This document shows, in pieces, positions 36,279 to 43,896 of a stretch of DNA of 64,000 nt. Under the pieces are notes generated by a model. That model made no database searches. It saw nothing but the letters and a program-made list of their open reading frames with translations, and was not told the DNA's origin. The stretch comes from CAIXLI01 sp964587125 (lineage in GTDB: Bacteria > Pseudomonadota > Alphaproteobacteria > UBA9219), in contig CAZPKC010000012.1 of assembly GCA_964587125.1 (NCBI GenBank), positions 8,729 to 72,728 on the forward strand, written 5' to 3'. The translations under genes were made by a program, and so were the position numbers. Numbering within the stretch: position 1 is the first letter of the stretch; the number at the start of each line of letters is the position of its first letter.

Positions 36279-36514
36279 GGGTCGACGGGCAAAGCCCTCG
36301 CAAGGTGCATGTCGGACATGCACATTCCTTGCTGCAATATTGGGCGCTTGTTTTGTTATCTCGTTATTGACCGATTTTCCGTAATATATAGTATTCAATA
36401 ATATTACGGAAAATGGATGAAGGTCGGGTTAATAAGAATCCCTCCGCAAAAAGCAGCAAGGCATGTGCAGGTAATACTTTTCCTGCACCTTGCGAGGGCT
36501 TCGCCCGTCGACCC
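36279..36514. repeat. 236-bp palindromic element upstream of the recombinase operon
   Basis: Arms 36279-36335 and 36453-36514 are near reverse complements: GGGTCGACGGGC, then AAGCCCTCGCAAGGTGCA, then CCTTGCTGC; the outer 31 nt differ at one position. Each arm has its own small hairpins (GGGC-AAA-GCCC, TGCATGTC...GACATGCA, GTGCAGG...CCTGCAC). The core holds a perfect 14-bp inverted repeat ATTTTCCGTAATAT / ATATTACGGAAAAT (36374-36414). No frame of note crosses it. It could be a non-autonomous element, a recombination control region or a structured RNA. Confidence 0.7.
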
Positions 36515-36644
36515 TTTATCGCTTTTCAATCCATTCCTTGAAAATTCCTACCGGAATGGTAGCATGATTTTGCCCTCAATTTTTGGGCTTTGAAATCCCG
36601 TCCTATAGTCGGTCGATTTCTTTCCGGCAGCAAAGCTTGTCCGG

Positions 36645-36715
36645 CCTTTTGTCACTTAACCGCTGAACGATAAACTGGCTTTTCGGCGCTCATCGCCGGA
36701 AAGCGTGACAAAAGG
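36645..36715. promoter_or_regulatory. inverted repeat in the recombinase leader
   Basis: CCTTTTGTCAC (36645-36655) and GTGACAAAAGG (36705-36715) are perfect 11-bp inverted arms, with an inner hairpin CGGCG-CTCAT-CGCCG. The right arm ends in the AAAGG ribosome site of the next gene, so folding of the RNA would hide the site. It may regulate translation of the small protein and, by coupling, of the recombinase. Confidence 0.5.
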
Positions 36716-36724
36716 AACGTGCCC

Positions 36725-36937
36725 ATGAGCGACGATATATGCCTGGAATGTCAAAATCCCGTATCGCATACTCAAACCCTGTTGATTGATCTCGTGTTTA
36801 AACCCTTGGTTCCGAATCTAAAATTGAGGCCACAGGAATCCCAGTTGCTTTTGGCTTATATCGGCGGGATTCTTAAGGAGATTGAGGCTGAGGAAAAACG
36901 AGTCATTGAAGAAGAACGGGATAAACCATGCAAATAG
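36725..36937 (+). CDS. small Cys protein coupled to the recombinase
   Basis: A 70-residue protein starting MSDDICLECQNPV with a CxxC pair, a helical middle and a Glu/Arg-rich C-terminal helix. AGGA lies before the ATG at 36725; a GTG at 36719 is too close to it. Its 3' end overlaps the recombinase start by ten bases, so translation is likely coupled. It could be an accessory or directionality factor for recombination, by position only. Confidence 0.6.
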   Translation: MSDDICLECQNPVSHTQTLLIDLVFKPLVPNLKLRPQESQLLLAYIGGILKEIEAEEKRVIEEERDKPCK

Positions 36938-38523
36938 CCCTTTACGCCCGCGTGTCGACAACGAGGCAAGCCGAAAACGATCTGTCCATCCCCGACCAGT
37001 TGCGCCAGATGCGGCAATGGGCGGAACGCAACGGGCACGTCGTCGTGAAAGAGTATGTAGAGCTGGGGGCATCTGCGACGGACGACAAGCGACCCGTGTT
37101 CCAAATCATGGTCGGCGATGCGATGCTAAAGCCAGCGCCATTTCAGGCGATTGTGGTGCATAGCCTGTCGCGGTTCTTCCGCGATCTTGTCGAAGGAGCC
37201 ATGTATCAACGCAAGCTGCTCAAACACGGCGTCAGACTTGAATCCATAACGCAGCACATGAGCGACGACAGCACGGGGCTGATGCAACGCCATATGATTA
37301 TGCTGTTCGATGAATATCAAAGCAAAGAAATCGCCAAGCACGTCCTTCGCGGGATGCAAGAGAACGCAAGGCAGGGGTATTATAACGGCGCGAGGCCGCC
37401 ATTTGGCTATAAGACTACCATCGTCGGGCAAACAGGCGCTCAAGGGCGCATCAAGAAAAAACTTGCGATTGAAGAAACGGAGGCCGAGATCGTGCGGGAG
37501 ATATTTACCCTCTATGTCCACGGCAAGGACTGTCCTCGCATGGGAGCCAAAGAGATTGCCAAGCGGTTCAATGCGACAGGTGTGCCTTTACGGGGCAAGG
37601 GTTCATGGAGCAGTAATTCTATCCTCAAAATTCTCTCCAGCCCCACCTATGCTGGATGCCATAACTTCAATCAGAGGAACAAAGAAGGGCAGCACAAGGA
37701 CAAGGCCGAATGGATTGGCGTATCGGTTCCGGCGATTATCGAACAAGAGTTGTTCGACAAAGCCACGAAGTTCAGAGAGGCCAATTCTCCCAAAAAATCC
37801 GTTCCCCGGCGTGAGACATCGCCTACGCTGCTTACGGGGCTTATCCGGTGTGGTCATTGCGGCTCGGCCATGGTTGTGGCGACGGGAAAGAGCGGCAAAT
37901 ACCGTTATTACAAATGCTCAAACCGAATGAAACGGGGCAATGCCGCTTGTCCTTCGGGCAACATTCCGATGGACAAGCTTGATAACCTAGTTCTCGACGC
38001 CTTCCGGCAGAAGGTTTACACGCCGGAGCATATTCGTAGCATTGTGGACGAACTTCGGAAACAAGCGACCAAGGCCGGAAGCATCGATGAAAAGCAACAT
38101 CTCAAAAAGCTGGAAACGGAACTTCTGGAAACCGAGCAAGCCCAAGCGAGACTATATGACGCGATAGAAAAGGGGCTGATCGAGCAGGACGAGCAACTGA
38201 AAGCCAGATTCCAGCAGAACAAGACCAAGCGGGAAAGTCTTCTTGTGGAAATTGCCAACATGAAGAGGCAACGACAATCCCCGTTGCAAACCATCACGCC
38301 GCAGAAGATCGAGGCCGTGTCCCGAATTCTCAACAGGAAGCTCTCAGAATCGACGCCGTTCGCTAGGGCATACCTGAAGGCATCCCTCGATGAAATTCGC
38401 GTCAGAAACGAAACCGTGAGCCTTAGCGGAGGCTATGCGTCGATGGCAAACCTTATCGCCGCTAATGGGCAAATCGACGGCACATCATCAGTGCCCAGAT
38501 TTACCCCAGAATGGTGGACCTGA
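36928..38523 (+). CDS. large serine recombinase / site-specific integrase
   Basis: A 531-residue recombinase expected to integrate and excise the island. The N-terminal resolvase domain has the nucleophile S10 in YARVSTTRQ and arginines in SLSRFFRD; the recombinase domain includes NGARPPFGYK and SNSILKILSSPTYAG; the zinc ribbon has CGHCG and CSNRMKRGNAAC; a coiled coil follows (about 380-450). The last codons (W-W-T-stop) lie within the tRNA-Ala 3' end at the island junction, so the stop codon is provided by the host tRNA gene. Confidence 0.95.
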   Translation: MQIALYARVSTTRQAENDLSIPDQLRQMRQWAERNGHVVVKEYVELGASATDDKRPVFQIMVGDAMLKPAPFQAIVVHSLSRFFRDLVEGAMYQRKLLKHGVRLESITQHMSDDSTGLMQRHMIMLFDEYQSKEIAKHVLRGMQENARQGYYNGARPPFGYKTTIVGQTGAQGRIKKKLAIEETEAEIVREIFTLYVHGKDCPRMGAKEIAKRFNATGVPLRGKGSWSSNSILKILSSPTYAGCHNFNQRNKEGQHKDKAEWIGVSVPAIIEQELFDKATKFREANSPKKSVPRRETSPTLLTGLIRCGHCGSAMVVATGKSGKYRYYKCSNRMKRGNAACPSGNIPMDKLDNLVLDAFRQKVYTPEHIRSIVDELRKQATKAGSIDEKQHLKKLETELLETEQAQARLYDAIEKGLIEQDEQLKARFQQNKTKRESLLVEIANMKRQRQSPLQTITPQKIEAVSRILNRKLSESTPFARAYLKASLDEIRVRNETVSLSGGYASMANLIAANGQIDGTSSVPRFTPEWWT

Positions 38524-38587
38524 TCGGGATCGAACCGACGACCTCAACATTGCGAACGTTGCGCTCTCCCAGCTGAGCTACAGGCCC
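38512..38587 (-). tRNA. tRNA-Ala (anticodon CGC)
   Basis: Read on the minus strand the 76-nt sequence starts GGGCCTGTAGCTCAGCTGGG, has the loop TTCGCAA with anticodon CGC, the T arm GTCGGTTCGATCCCGAT and a genome-encoded CCA end. The acceptor stem carries G3:U70, the identity pair for alanine. The recombinase gene runs 12 bases into its 3' end, which serves as the attachment site. Confidence 0.95.
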
Positions 38588-38626
38588 GTTTGCAGGGGGT
38601 CTTTATCGTCGGACAAAGGCGCTCTG

Positions 38627-39697
38627 TCAAGCGTTCAAAGAAGCCCAAAGAGTATCGGCTATCGCGCGATATTGGGCGGGAATATCGCCCTCCGGGTTTG
38701 ATAAAGTTAAGGGTTCTCCCTCGTCCGATTTCTCGCGAAGCGCGATGTCGAGCGGAATTTCGCCCAAGAACGGTATTCCGAGGTTTTCGGCTTCGATGCG
38801 CGCGCCGCCGTGGCTGAAAATATCGCTGCGTTTCTTGCAATGGGGGCATTCGAAATAACTCATGTTTTCGACAAGGCCCAAAATGGGGATGTCCGTTTTT
38901 TGGAACATCGCGAGAGCTTTGCGCGCATCGAGCAAAGCGATGTCCTGCGGCGTCGAAACGATGACCGCGCCCGCCAAGGGAACCGTTTGCACGAGCGTCA
39001 ATTGCGCGTCGCCCGTTCCGGGCGGCAGATCGACGACCAGAATATCGAGCGGCCCCCACGCGACATCGCGGAACAACTGCATGATCGCGCCGTGAACCAT
39101 GGGGCCGCGCCAGATCATCGGTTCGTCCTCGTCGATCAAAAATCCCATCGACATGACTTTAATGCCGTCGCGTTCAAGGGGCTCCATTTTCTTGTTTTCA
39201 TTCAAAAACGGCTCGCCCATCAGACCTAGCATGCGAGGGATCGAAGGGCCGTAAACATCGGCGTCCAGAAGGCCGGCCTTCAACCCTTTTTGCGCAAAAG
39301 CCGCCGCGAGATTGACGGCGGTCGTCGATTTTCCGACCCCGCCTTTGCCCGACGCCACCGCGACAATGTATTTGATGTCCGGTAAATCCATTATTTGCGA
39401 CGCGGGCGCGCGGTGATGTTCGTGTTGATGTTGATGCGGGGCTTGGTGCGCGGTGAAAATAACGGCAACGGAGGAAACGCCTTCGACGGCGCTTATTGTT
39501 TTTTCGATTTGATTTTCCAGCGCATCGATATCCGAATCTTTTTCCGGCTTGATCTCGACGATCAGGTTGACTTTCGTCCCCTGCTCTTCTTGAGCAAAAG
39601 TCATGCCCACGATCATATTGCGCGAGACAACGTCCTGCCCTTCCCATTGCACTTTGCCGAGGGCGGAGAGGATTTGTTCTTTGGTGGGTTGGGGCAT
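38627..39697 (-). CDS. mrp: Mrp/ApbC iron-sulfur cluster carrier ATPase
   Basis: A 356-residue cytoplasmic P-loop protein that carries and delivers Fe-S clusters. The N-terminal MIP18/DUF59 domain covers about residues 1-82; a His-rich linker follows (HQAPHQHQHEHH, 84-95); the ParA-like ATPase has the deviant P-loop GKGGVGKS (117-124), and CPHC near the C-terminus binds the bridging cluster. The ATG has AGGA upstream. It lies next to tRNA-Ala and downstream of the small RNA gene. The His-rich linker is longer than usual. Confidence 0.93.
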   Translation of the reverse strand: MPQPTKEQILSALGKVQWEGQDVVSRNMIVGMTFAQEEQGTKVNLIVEIKPEKDSDIDALENQIEKTISAVEGVSSVAVIFTAHQAPHQHQHEHHRAPASQIMDLPDIKYIVAVASGKGGVGKSTTAVNLAAAFAQKGLKAGLLDADVYGPSIPRMLGLMGEPFLNENKKMEPLERDGIKVMSMGFLIDEDEPMIWRGPMVHGAIMQLFRDVAWGPLDILVVDLPPGTGDAQLTLVQTVPLAGAVIVSTPQDIALLDARKALAMFQKTDIPILGLVENMSYFECPHCKKRSDIFSHGGARIEAENLGIPFLGEIPLDIALREKSDEGEPLTLSNPEGDIPAQYRAIADTLWASLNA

Positions 39698-39794
39698 GAG
39701 CGTTCCTATGAGGGATTTGCTTTTTAAGTGCCTAACCGACGTAGCGTCAAATCATTTTTATGTAACTCGCATTCCTAACTCCAAAACAACGACC

Positions 39795-39816
39795 AAAAAA
39801 TAGAAGGCGCGCCTTC
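39795..39816 (-). terminator. intrinsic terminator of the small RNA
   Basis: Perfect 7-bp GC-rich stem GAAGGCG/CGCCTTC (39803-39816) directly followed on the minus strand by TATTTTTT. Confidence 0.8.
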
Positions 39817-39941
39817 CGAATTCGCTTTGTTAAGGCGAACAGGTAACTAGCTACCTGCTTGATTTGTCCCTCAGGCCGATTTCCCATACTCCGGCCGGAC
39901 GACGGGTCCTGAGACCAAACCAAACACGTTCTTTCGAACGT
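39795..39941 (-). ncRNA. candidate structured small RNA of about 147 nt
   Basis: On the minus strand a promoter (39948-39976) is followed by a hairpin-rich sequence: ACGTTC-GAAA-GAACGT; a long stem TTTGGTCTCAGG / CCTGAGGGACAAA enclosing TCCGGCCGGA; CAGGTA...TACCTG; TTCGC...GCGAA; and a final GAAGGCG-CGCCTTC followed by TATTTTTT. No open frame of note is inside. It does not match tmRNA, SRP or RNase P signatures that I know; CCGATTTCCCATAC on the opposite strand loosely recalls 6S RNA, but polarity is wrong. It may be an independent small RNA or the attenuated leader of mrp, which starts 97 bases downstream. Confidence 0.65.
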
Positions 39942-39947
39942 ACGGGA

Positions 39948-39976
39948 TTTATAGGCCGAATGAAAACGCATGTCAA
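39948..39976 (-). promoter_or_regulatory. sigma-70-type promoter of the small RNA
   Basis: On the minus strand TTGACA (39971-39976), 17-bp spacer, TATAAA (39948-39953). This is the best consensus promoter in the window. Transcription should begin near 39941. Confidence 0.75.
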
Positions 39977-40178
39977 GGGAAAAATCACACGTTTTTGTAA
40001 AATATATGGGATTTATACGCCGAGCCTTTTTGCGGTTGGCATGGGATTATGAGGCTTTAGAATTTATTGAATAGCCGCAACCCATTCTAATTCCTAATGA
40101 AAGCATTGATTGCCAATTAATCAGATTGAGATTTTGAGAAAAAGGAGGCATTATCGCTGCAGATAGTGGAGAGACCAA

Positions 40179-40430
40179 GTGGCTATAGAGTTTGAACATA
40201 TTGCAGTTGGCGTAGGCGTCGCGAGCGCAGGCATTGTGCTGTCGGTCTATAAGAGCGGGATATACGTTGATTGGATTGATAATATCCGCGATGTTTTTGC
40301 TCGCGTTGGAATTGGAAAAGGAACCGAGCCCTTGCGCCCCAGTCCTGAAACCCTGAAGTGGAAAGAAAGGGGAGACAAGATCAGGCAGTCTTTGGGAATA
40401 CAGATAATAGATACTTGTTCATTGAAATAA
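40179..40430 (+). CDS. hypothetical small membrane protein
   Basis: An 83-residue protein starting with GTG behind GGAG. One helix (HIAVGVGVASAGIVLSVY, about 7-24) is followed by a short hydrophilic domain (IDNIRDVFARVGIGKG, ETLKWKERGDKI). No family is recognised. The gene is convergent with the next, only five bases between ends; both are AT-richer than their surroundings and could have been gained together. Confidence 0.5.
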   Translation: MAIEFEHIAVGVGVASAGIVLSVYKSGIYVDWIDNIRDVFARVGIGKGTEPLRPSPETLKWKERGDKIRQSLGIQIIDTCSLK

Positions 40431-40435
40431 TTTTC

Positions 40436-41158
40436 TTACGGCTTCGGCTTCTTATTCTCCAAATATTTTTTAGCAGCTGTGACCGTTCTGGTTGCCGATA
40501 TTCTCGTGCAAAGAGCGCTTGCCTTATCCCTAAGGAAAAATTTTGAGGCATCGCCTCGTTCTTTAATGGCTTCACAAAAAACAGGGATTTCTTTTTCAAT
40601 CCGTTTTGCTCTGCTACAAACGCCTCTCTTTACATTCGAAAAGAAAGACTTAATCCGTTCACGCGATAAGGCAGCCCTAATTTCTTCATGTGAAAGAGTG
40701 AGCGCCCCTACTGCTCCGCCAAGCGCCGTCGCTTGGTCGACGCTTACGGCGCCGTTTCCTACGCCGGCTCTTTGTGCAGCAAAAAAAGCCCCGACGATTC
40801 CAAAAAAGATTCCGATGTTTCTGATGAGATCGTATTTCTTATTATTTTTTTGTGCATATTGTAAGTCGGTCATCATGTCTCGAGGATACACTTTCAAATC
40901 CCTGAACTGCTTACACAACTCATCGACTTCTTCTCCTGCTGCCGAGAGAAGCTCTTTGTCGCTCAATAAAGATTTCAAATCTTCGTCTATTTCTTTGTCT
41001 ATTTTACGGACTAAAATTATCGCATCGCTTATTTGCTTTGCCCTATGTTGCGGATTGTCGATAAGGTCTCGAACATATTTCTGATGTTCAAGATATCCAA
41101 GCTCGTTTGCCCTGCGTAATTCTCTATACTCTTGAAGCTTTTCTTGGCTGTTTGTCAT
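40436..41158 (-). CDS. hypothetical coiled-coil membrane protein
   Basis: A 240-residue protein with a charged helical N-terminus (1-110), a Gly/Ala-rich membrane segment or pair (IGIFFGIVGAFFAAQRAG...ALGGAVGALTL, about 115-160) and a basic helical C-terminus. The outline resembles the island protein at 35.2-36.2 kb, but no clear sequence identity is seen. Function unknown. Confidence 0.55.
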   Translation of the reverse strand: MTNSQEKLQEYRELRRANELGYLEHQKYVRDLIDNPQHRAKQISDAIILVRKIDKEIDEDLKSLLSDKELLSAAGEEVDELCKQFRDLKVYPRDMMTDLQYAQKNNKKYDLIRNIGIFFGIVGAFFAAQRAGVGNGAVSVDQATALGGAVGALTLSHEEIRAALSRERIKSFFSNVKRGVCSRAKRIEKEIPVFCEAIKERGDASKFFLRDKASALCTRISATRTVTAAKKYLENKKPKP

Positions 41159-41373
41159 AATGTTCGCCCATCAAATGGCATAAAATTCATAAATCTGAAT
41201 ATACACGAGAAATACGAAAGTATTTAGCAAAAACAATGGTTTACAAAACTTTAACCATTTAACCTGTTGCTTCTTATAGGGAACAAAAAGAATAATTTTT
41301 GAAAAAACTCTTTGGGAAGATGCGAAGCTTGTCTTCGCGTCAGATTAATGAACTGCTTGCGGAGGGGCCGACC

Positions 41374-41410
41374 GGGTTCCGGACACGCGCTAAGAAGCGC
41401 GTTCCGGAAT
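41374..41410. repeat. REP-like palindrome
   Basis: TTCCGGACACGCGC-TAAGAA-GCGCGTTCCGGAA folds into a near-perfect hairpin just downstream of fabF. There is no T-run. Its form (GC-rich palindrome flanked by GGGT and TGACG) resembles short extragenic palindromic repeats of alphaproteobacteria; it might also stabilise or end the fabF transcript. Confidence 0.55.
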
Positions 41411-41436
41411 GACGAAGAACAGTAATAATGATAAAG

Positions 41437-42696
41437 TTAAACCGCCTTGAAAATTAAACAGGCGTTCGTGCCGCCGAAGCCGAACGAATTTGATAAGGCG
41501 ATTTTGATTTTCTTTTCTTTGGCCTTGAGAGGCACAAGGTCGATGCCTTCGACGCCTTCGGAAGGATTTTCGAGATTGAGCGTCGGAGGAATAATGCCTG
41601 TCGTCACGGCCTTGATCGAATAAATCGCCTCGACAGCGCCCGCCGCGCCCAGCAAATGCCCCGTCGCGGATTTTGTCGAGGACATCATCGTTTTTTCGGC
41701 ATGAGAGCCCAGCAAGCGGCGTACGGCCTTGACCTCGATCTCGTCGCCGAGCGGCGTCGAGGTTCCGTGGGCGTTGACGTATTCGATTTGATCGGCGTTA
41801 AGGCCGGAATGTTTCAGGGCCATGCTCATCGCGCGGAAACCGCCGCTGCCGTCTTCGGCAGGAGCCGTCATGTGATAAGCGTCGCCCGAAAGCCCGTAGC
41901 CTGCGAGTTCGGCATAAATTTTTGCGCCGCGTTTCTTGGCGTGTTCGTATTCTTCCAAAATGACGACGCCCGCGCCTTCGCCCATGACGAATCCGTCGCG
42001 GTCTTTATCGTAAGGACGAGAAGCCTTCGTCGGCTGGTCGTTGAATCCCGTGGACATCGCGCGCATCGCGCAGAATCCCGCCACGCCGACTCGGCACACT
42101 GCCGCTTCCGCTCCGCCCGCGACCATCACGTCGGCGTCGTCGAGCGCGATGAGCCGCGCCGCGTCGCCTATCGCGTGAGCTCCCGTGGCGCAGGCCGTCA
42201 CAACGGCGTGATTGGGGCCGCGATAGCCGTGCATGATCGACACCTGCCCCGAGGCGAGGTTGATAAGGCTGCGCGGGATAAAGAAGGGCGACACGCGGCG
42301 CGGGCCCTTTTCGTGAAGAAGGATCGAGGTTTCGTAAATCTCGTTCAATCCGCCGATGCCCGAGCCGATCATCACGCCGATGCGGTCGCGTTCTTCCTCG
42401 GTCGCGGGAACGTAGCCGCCGTCCTTGATCGCTTCATCCGCCGCGACGATCGCGAACTGGATGAAGGTATCCATCTTCTTTTGCTCTTTGGGCTCGATAT
42501 AACGGTCGAGATTCAGTTCGCCCTCGCCGTCTCCGCGCTTGACTTCGCCCGCGACCTGGCAAGCCATATCAGACGGGTCGAAGCGCGTGATGCGCCCAAG
42601 GCCGCTCGCGCCTTCCGTCAACCGTTTCCAGTTGAGGCCGGCCCCAACGCCCAAAGGCGAAACCATACCGATGCCTGTGACGACGACGCGACGCAT
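41437..42696 (-). CDS. fabF: beta-ketoacyl-ACP synthase II
   Basis: Extends acyl-ACP with malonyl-ACP in fatty-acid synthesis. The 419-residue thiolase-fold protein has the active Cys in VTACATGAHAIG, first His in NAHGTSTPLGD, the Lys in KSATGHLLGAAGA, and second His within that motif. The ATG at 42696 (MRRVVVTGIG) has GGGAG upstream; a longer frame to 42735 does not fit the family. It follows acpP after 39 bases, the standard bacterial order. Confidence 0.96.
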   Translation of the reverse strand: MRRVVVTGIGMVSPLGVGAGLNWKRLTEGASGLGRITRFDPSDMACQVAGEVKRGDGEGELNLDRYIEPKEQKKMDTFIQFAIVAADEAIKDGGYVPATEEERDRIGVMIGSGIGGLNEIYETSILLHEKGPRRVSPFFIPRSLINLASGQVSIMHGYRGPNHAVVTACATGAHAIGDAARLIALDDADVMVAGGAEAAVCRVGVAGFCAMRAMSTGFNDQPTKASRPYDKDRDGFVMGEGAGVVILEEYEHAKKRGAKIYAELAGYGLSGDAYHMTAPAEDGSGGFRAMSMALKHSGLNADQIEYVNAHGTSTPLGDEIEVKAVRRLLGSHAEKTMMSSTKSATGHLLGAAGAVEAIYSIKAVTTGIIPPTLNLENPSEGVEGIDLVPLKAKEKKIKIALSNSFGFGGTNACLIFKAV

Positions 42697-42735
42697 ATCT
42701 TCTCCCGCCCGTAAAGAGGGCAAAAGAGCGTTCAA

Positions 42736-42981
42736 TTAGGCCGCGGCGGCCTTTTTGGCGCTGATGAAGTCGATCGCATCCTTGACGGTGGCGATCTTTT
42801 CGGCTGCGTCATCGGGAATTTCGACGCTGAATTCTTCTTCAAAGGCCATCACGAGCTCGACCGTATCGAGACTGTCGGCGCCCAGATCGTCAATAAAGCT
42901 GGCGTTGTCGGTGACCTTGGCCGCATCGACGCCTAAATGCTCGACGACGATCTTCTTCACTTGTTCTGCAATATCGCTCAT
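42736..42981 (-). CDS. acpP: acyl carrier protein
   Basis: An 81-residue acidic carrier for fatty-acid synthesis. The phosphopantetheine attachment serine lies in GADSLDTVELVM. Length and composition are normal, with a short Lys/Ala tail. It is first in the acpP-fabF pair; about 250 bp of AT-richer DNA upstream should hold its promoter. Confidence 0.97.
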   Translation of the reverse strand: MSDIAEQVKKIVVEHLGVDAAKVTDNASFIDDLGADSLDTVELVMAFEEEFSVEIPDDAAEKIATVKDAIDFISAKKAAAA

Positions 42982-43234
42982 ATCTCATAGCCCTCTGTTG
43001 TTATCGACAGTACAGGCCGTTAACGAATTAACGACCGCTTGGACTGTCCTCTCTATTCTGTGAACACCCTAATGTCTAGATAAGAAAACACACCTTAGAC
43101 ATAATTTTGTCTATTCTTATGAAAAGGCTTGATTTTTTAAAAAAGCGTGATAGGGCCCGACAGCCTCTCTTAACGAGGGCGAAGGAGATGCCGTAGGACC
43201 GATAAATCCGCCCGTCATTGCCGAAGTTGCGCGA

Positions 43235-43837
43235 TCAATCGCACGGCTCAAGGGCTGAGCTGCCGCCTTGGTTGCATGTGAAGGTTCCAAAAGTAGCCGA
43301 TTCAAGAGTGATCGTTCCCCGAGATGTAAGAACGCTGCAATACCACGTGCCATTGGCGCAAACGGCGCCCCCGACTTCCGTGCCATCGGGAGAAGCGGGG
43401 TAACTATACCCGTACACCGGACAGTAATTTCCACAGCTCATGTCAGGAAAATCCCCCTCGCAACAATAGGCCATGCCTTCTAAGTGATACCCTCCATTCG
43501 GACACGCCTTCCCCGCAGCAGAAGCGCATGTCACAGCTCCGTTAGTGATGCCCGTAATCACTTGTCCTGCGGGGCAAACGATGCTGCTGTTGTTCGACAT
43601 CGCCTTCCATTCCTGACCAGATGCCGGACAGTTGGGATCGTTCGCGCTAACGGTGCAGGCAAGGCAAGCGATGACATTCTCGTTGTTGCCGTCCATCATG
43701 GTTTGCCCGATCGTGCCGCAGGGCAGGCCCAGACAAACCGTGTCGCCCGAACCGCCAGGAACGCAGGGCGTGGCGGCCTGCGCATGACATGGCGCAAAGG
43801 TCAAAGCGAAAAAACCGAGAAGAGCTAATGTACGCAT
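43235..43837 (-). CDS. secreted Cys-rich protein A (tandem family)
   Basis: A 200-residue exported protein with a signal peptide (MRTLALLGFFALTFAPCHAQA). The family motif CGTIGQTMMDGNNENVIACL comes next, then EWKAMSNNSSIVCPAG, and a Cys-rich C-terminal part (YCCEGDFPDMSCGNYCP). AGGAGG lies before the ATG. It is the last of four related minus-strand genes. Function unknown; the short Cys-bounded modules recall variable tip regions of PilV-type pilins, which is a guess. Confidence 0.65.
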   Translation of the reverse strand: MRTLALLGFFALTFAPCHAQAATPCVPGGSGDTVCLGLPCGTIGQTMMDGNNENVIACLACTVSANDPNCPASGQEWKAMSNNSSIVCPAGQVITGITNGAVTCASAAGKACPNGGYHLEGMAYCCEGDFPDMSCGNYCPVYGYSYPASPDGTEVGGAVCANGTWYCSVLTSRGTITLESATFGTFTCNQGGSSALEPCD

Positions 43838-43896
43838 GATCGAACCTCCTAGAAAAACATGCCGACTATCAATTGAGCGAGTTAAGCCACTAGCGG

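Larger units (their letters stand above)
33080..38520. mobile_element. serine-recombinase island inserted at the tRNA-Ala 3' end
   Basis: The 5.4-kb segment is bounded by TGGTGGACC at 33080-33088 and 38512-38520. On the minus strand this is GGTCCACCA, the exact 3' end of tRNA-Ala including CCA. The large serine recombinase gene lies at the tRNA-proximal end and reads into the tRNA. Content between the repeats is AT-rich hypothetical genes quite unlike the flanking pilus operon and mrp. Island membership and boundaries are inference from these facts. Confidence 0.7.
39698..40178. other. 480-bp intergenic region holding a small RNA gene
   Basis: No protein gene is supported. The centre is the minus-strand small RNA at 39795-39941 with its promoter. 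Farther right, a second copy of the motif GGGATTTATA-(G/C)-GCCG occurs near 40010, so a second promoter may exist. AAAGGAGG near 40142 precedes the next gene at some distance. Confidence 0.6.

Noticed and set aside
36279..36514. Retron-like ncRNA
   Set aside because: The hairpins and inverted ends are suggestive, but no reverse transcriptase gene lies in the island.
39840..39935. 6S RNA on the plus strand
   Set aside because: CCTCAGGCCGATTTCCCATAC recalls part of E. coli 6S RNA, but the good promoter and the terminator are both on the minus strand and the flanking 6S features are missing.
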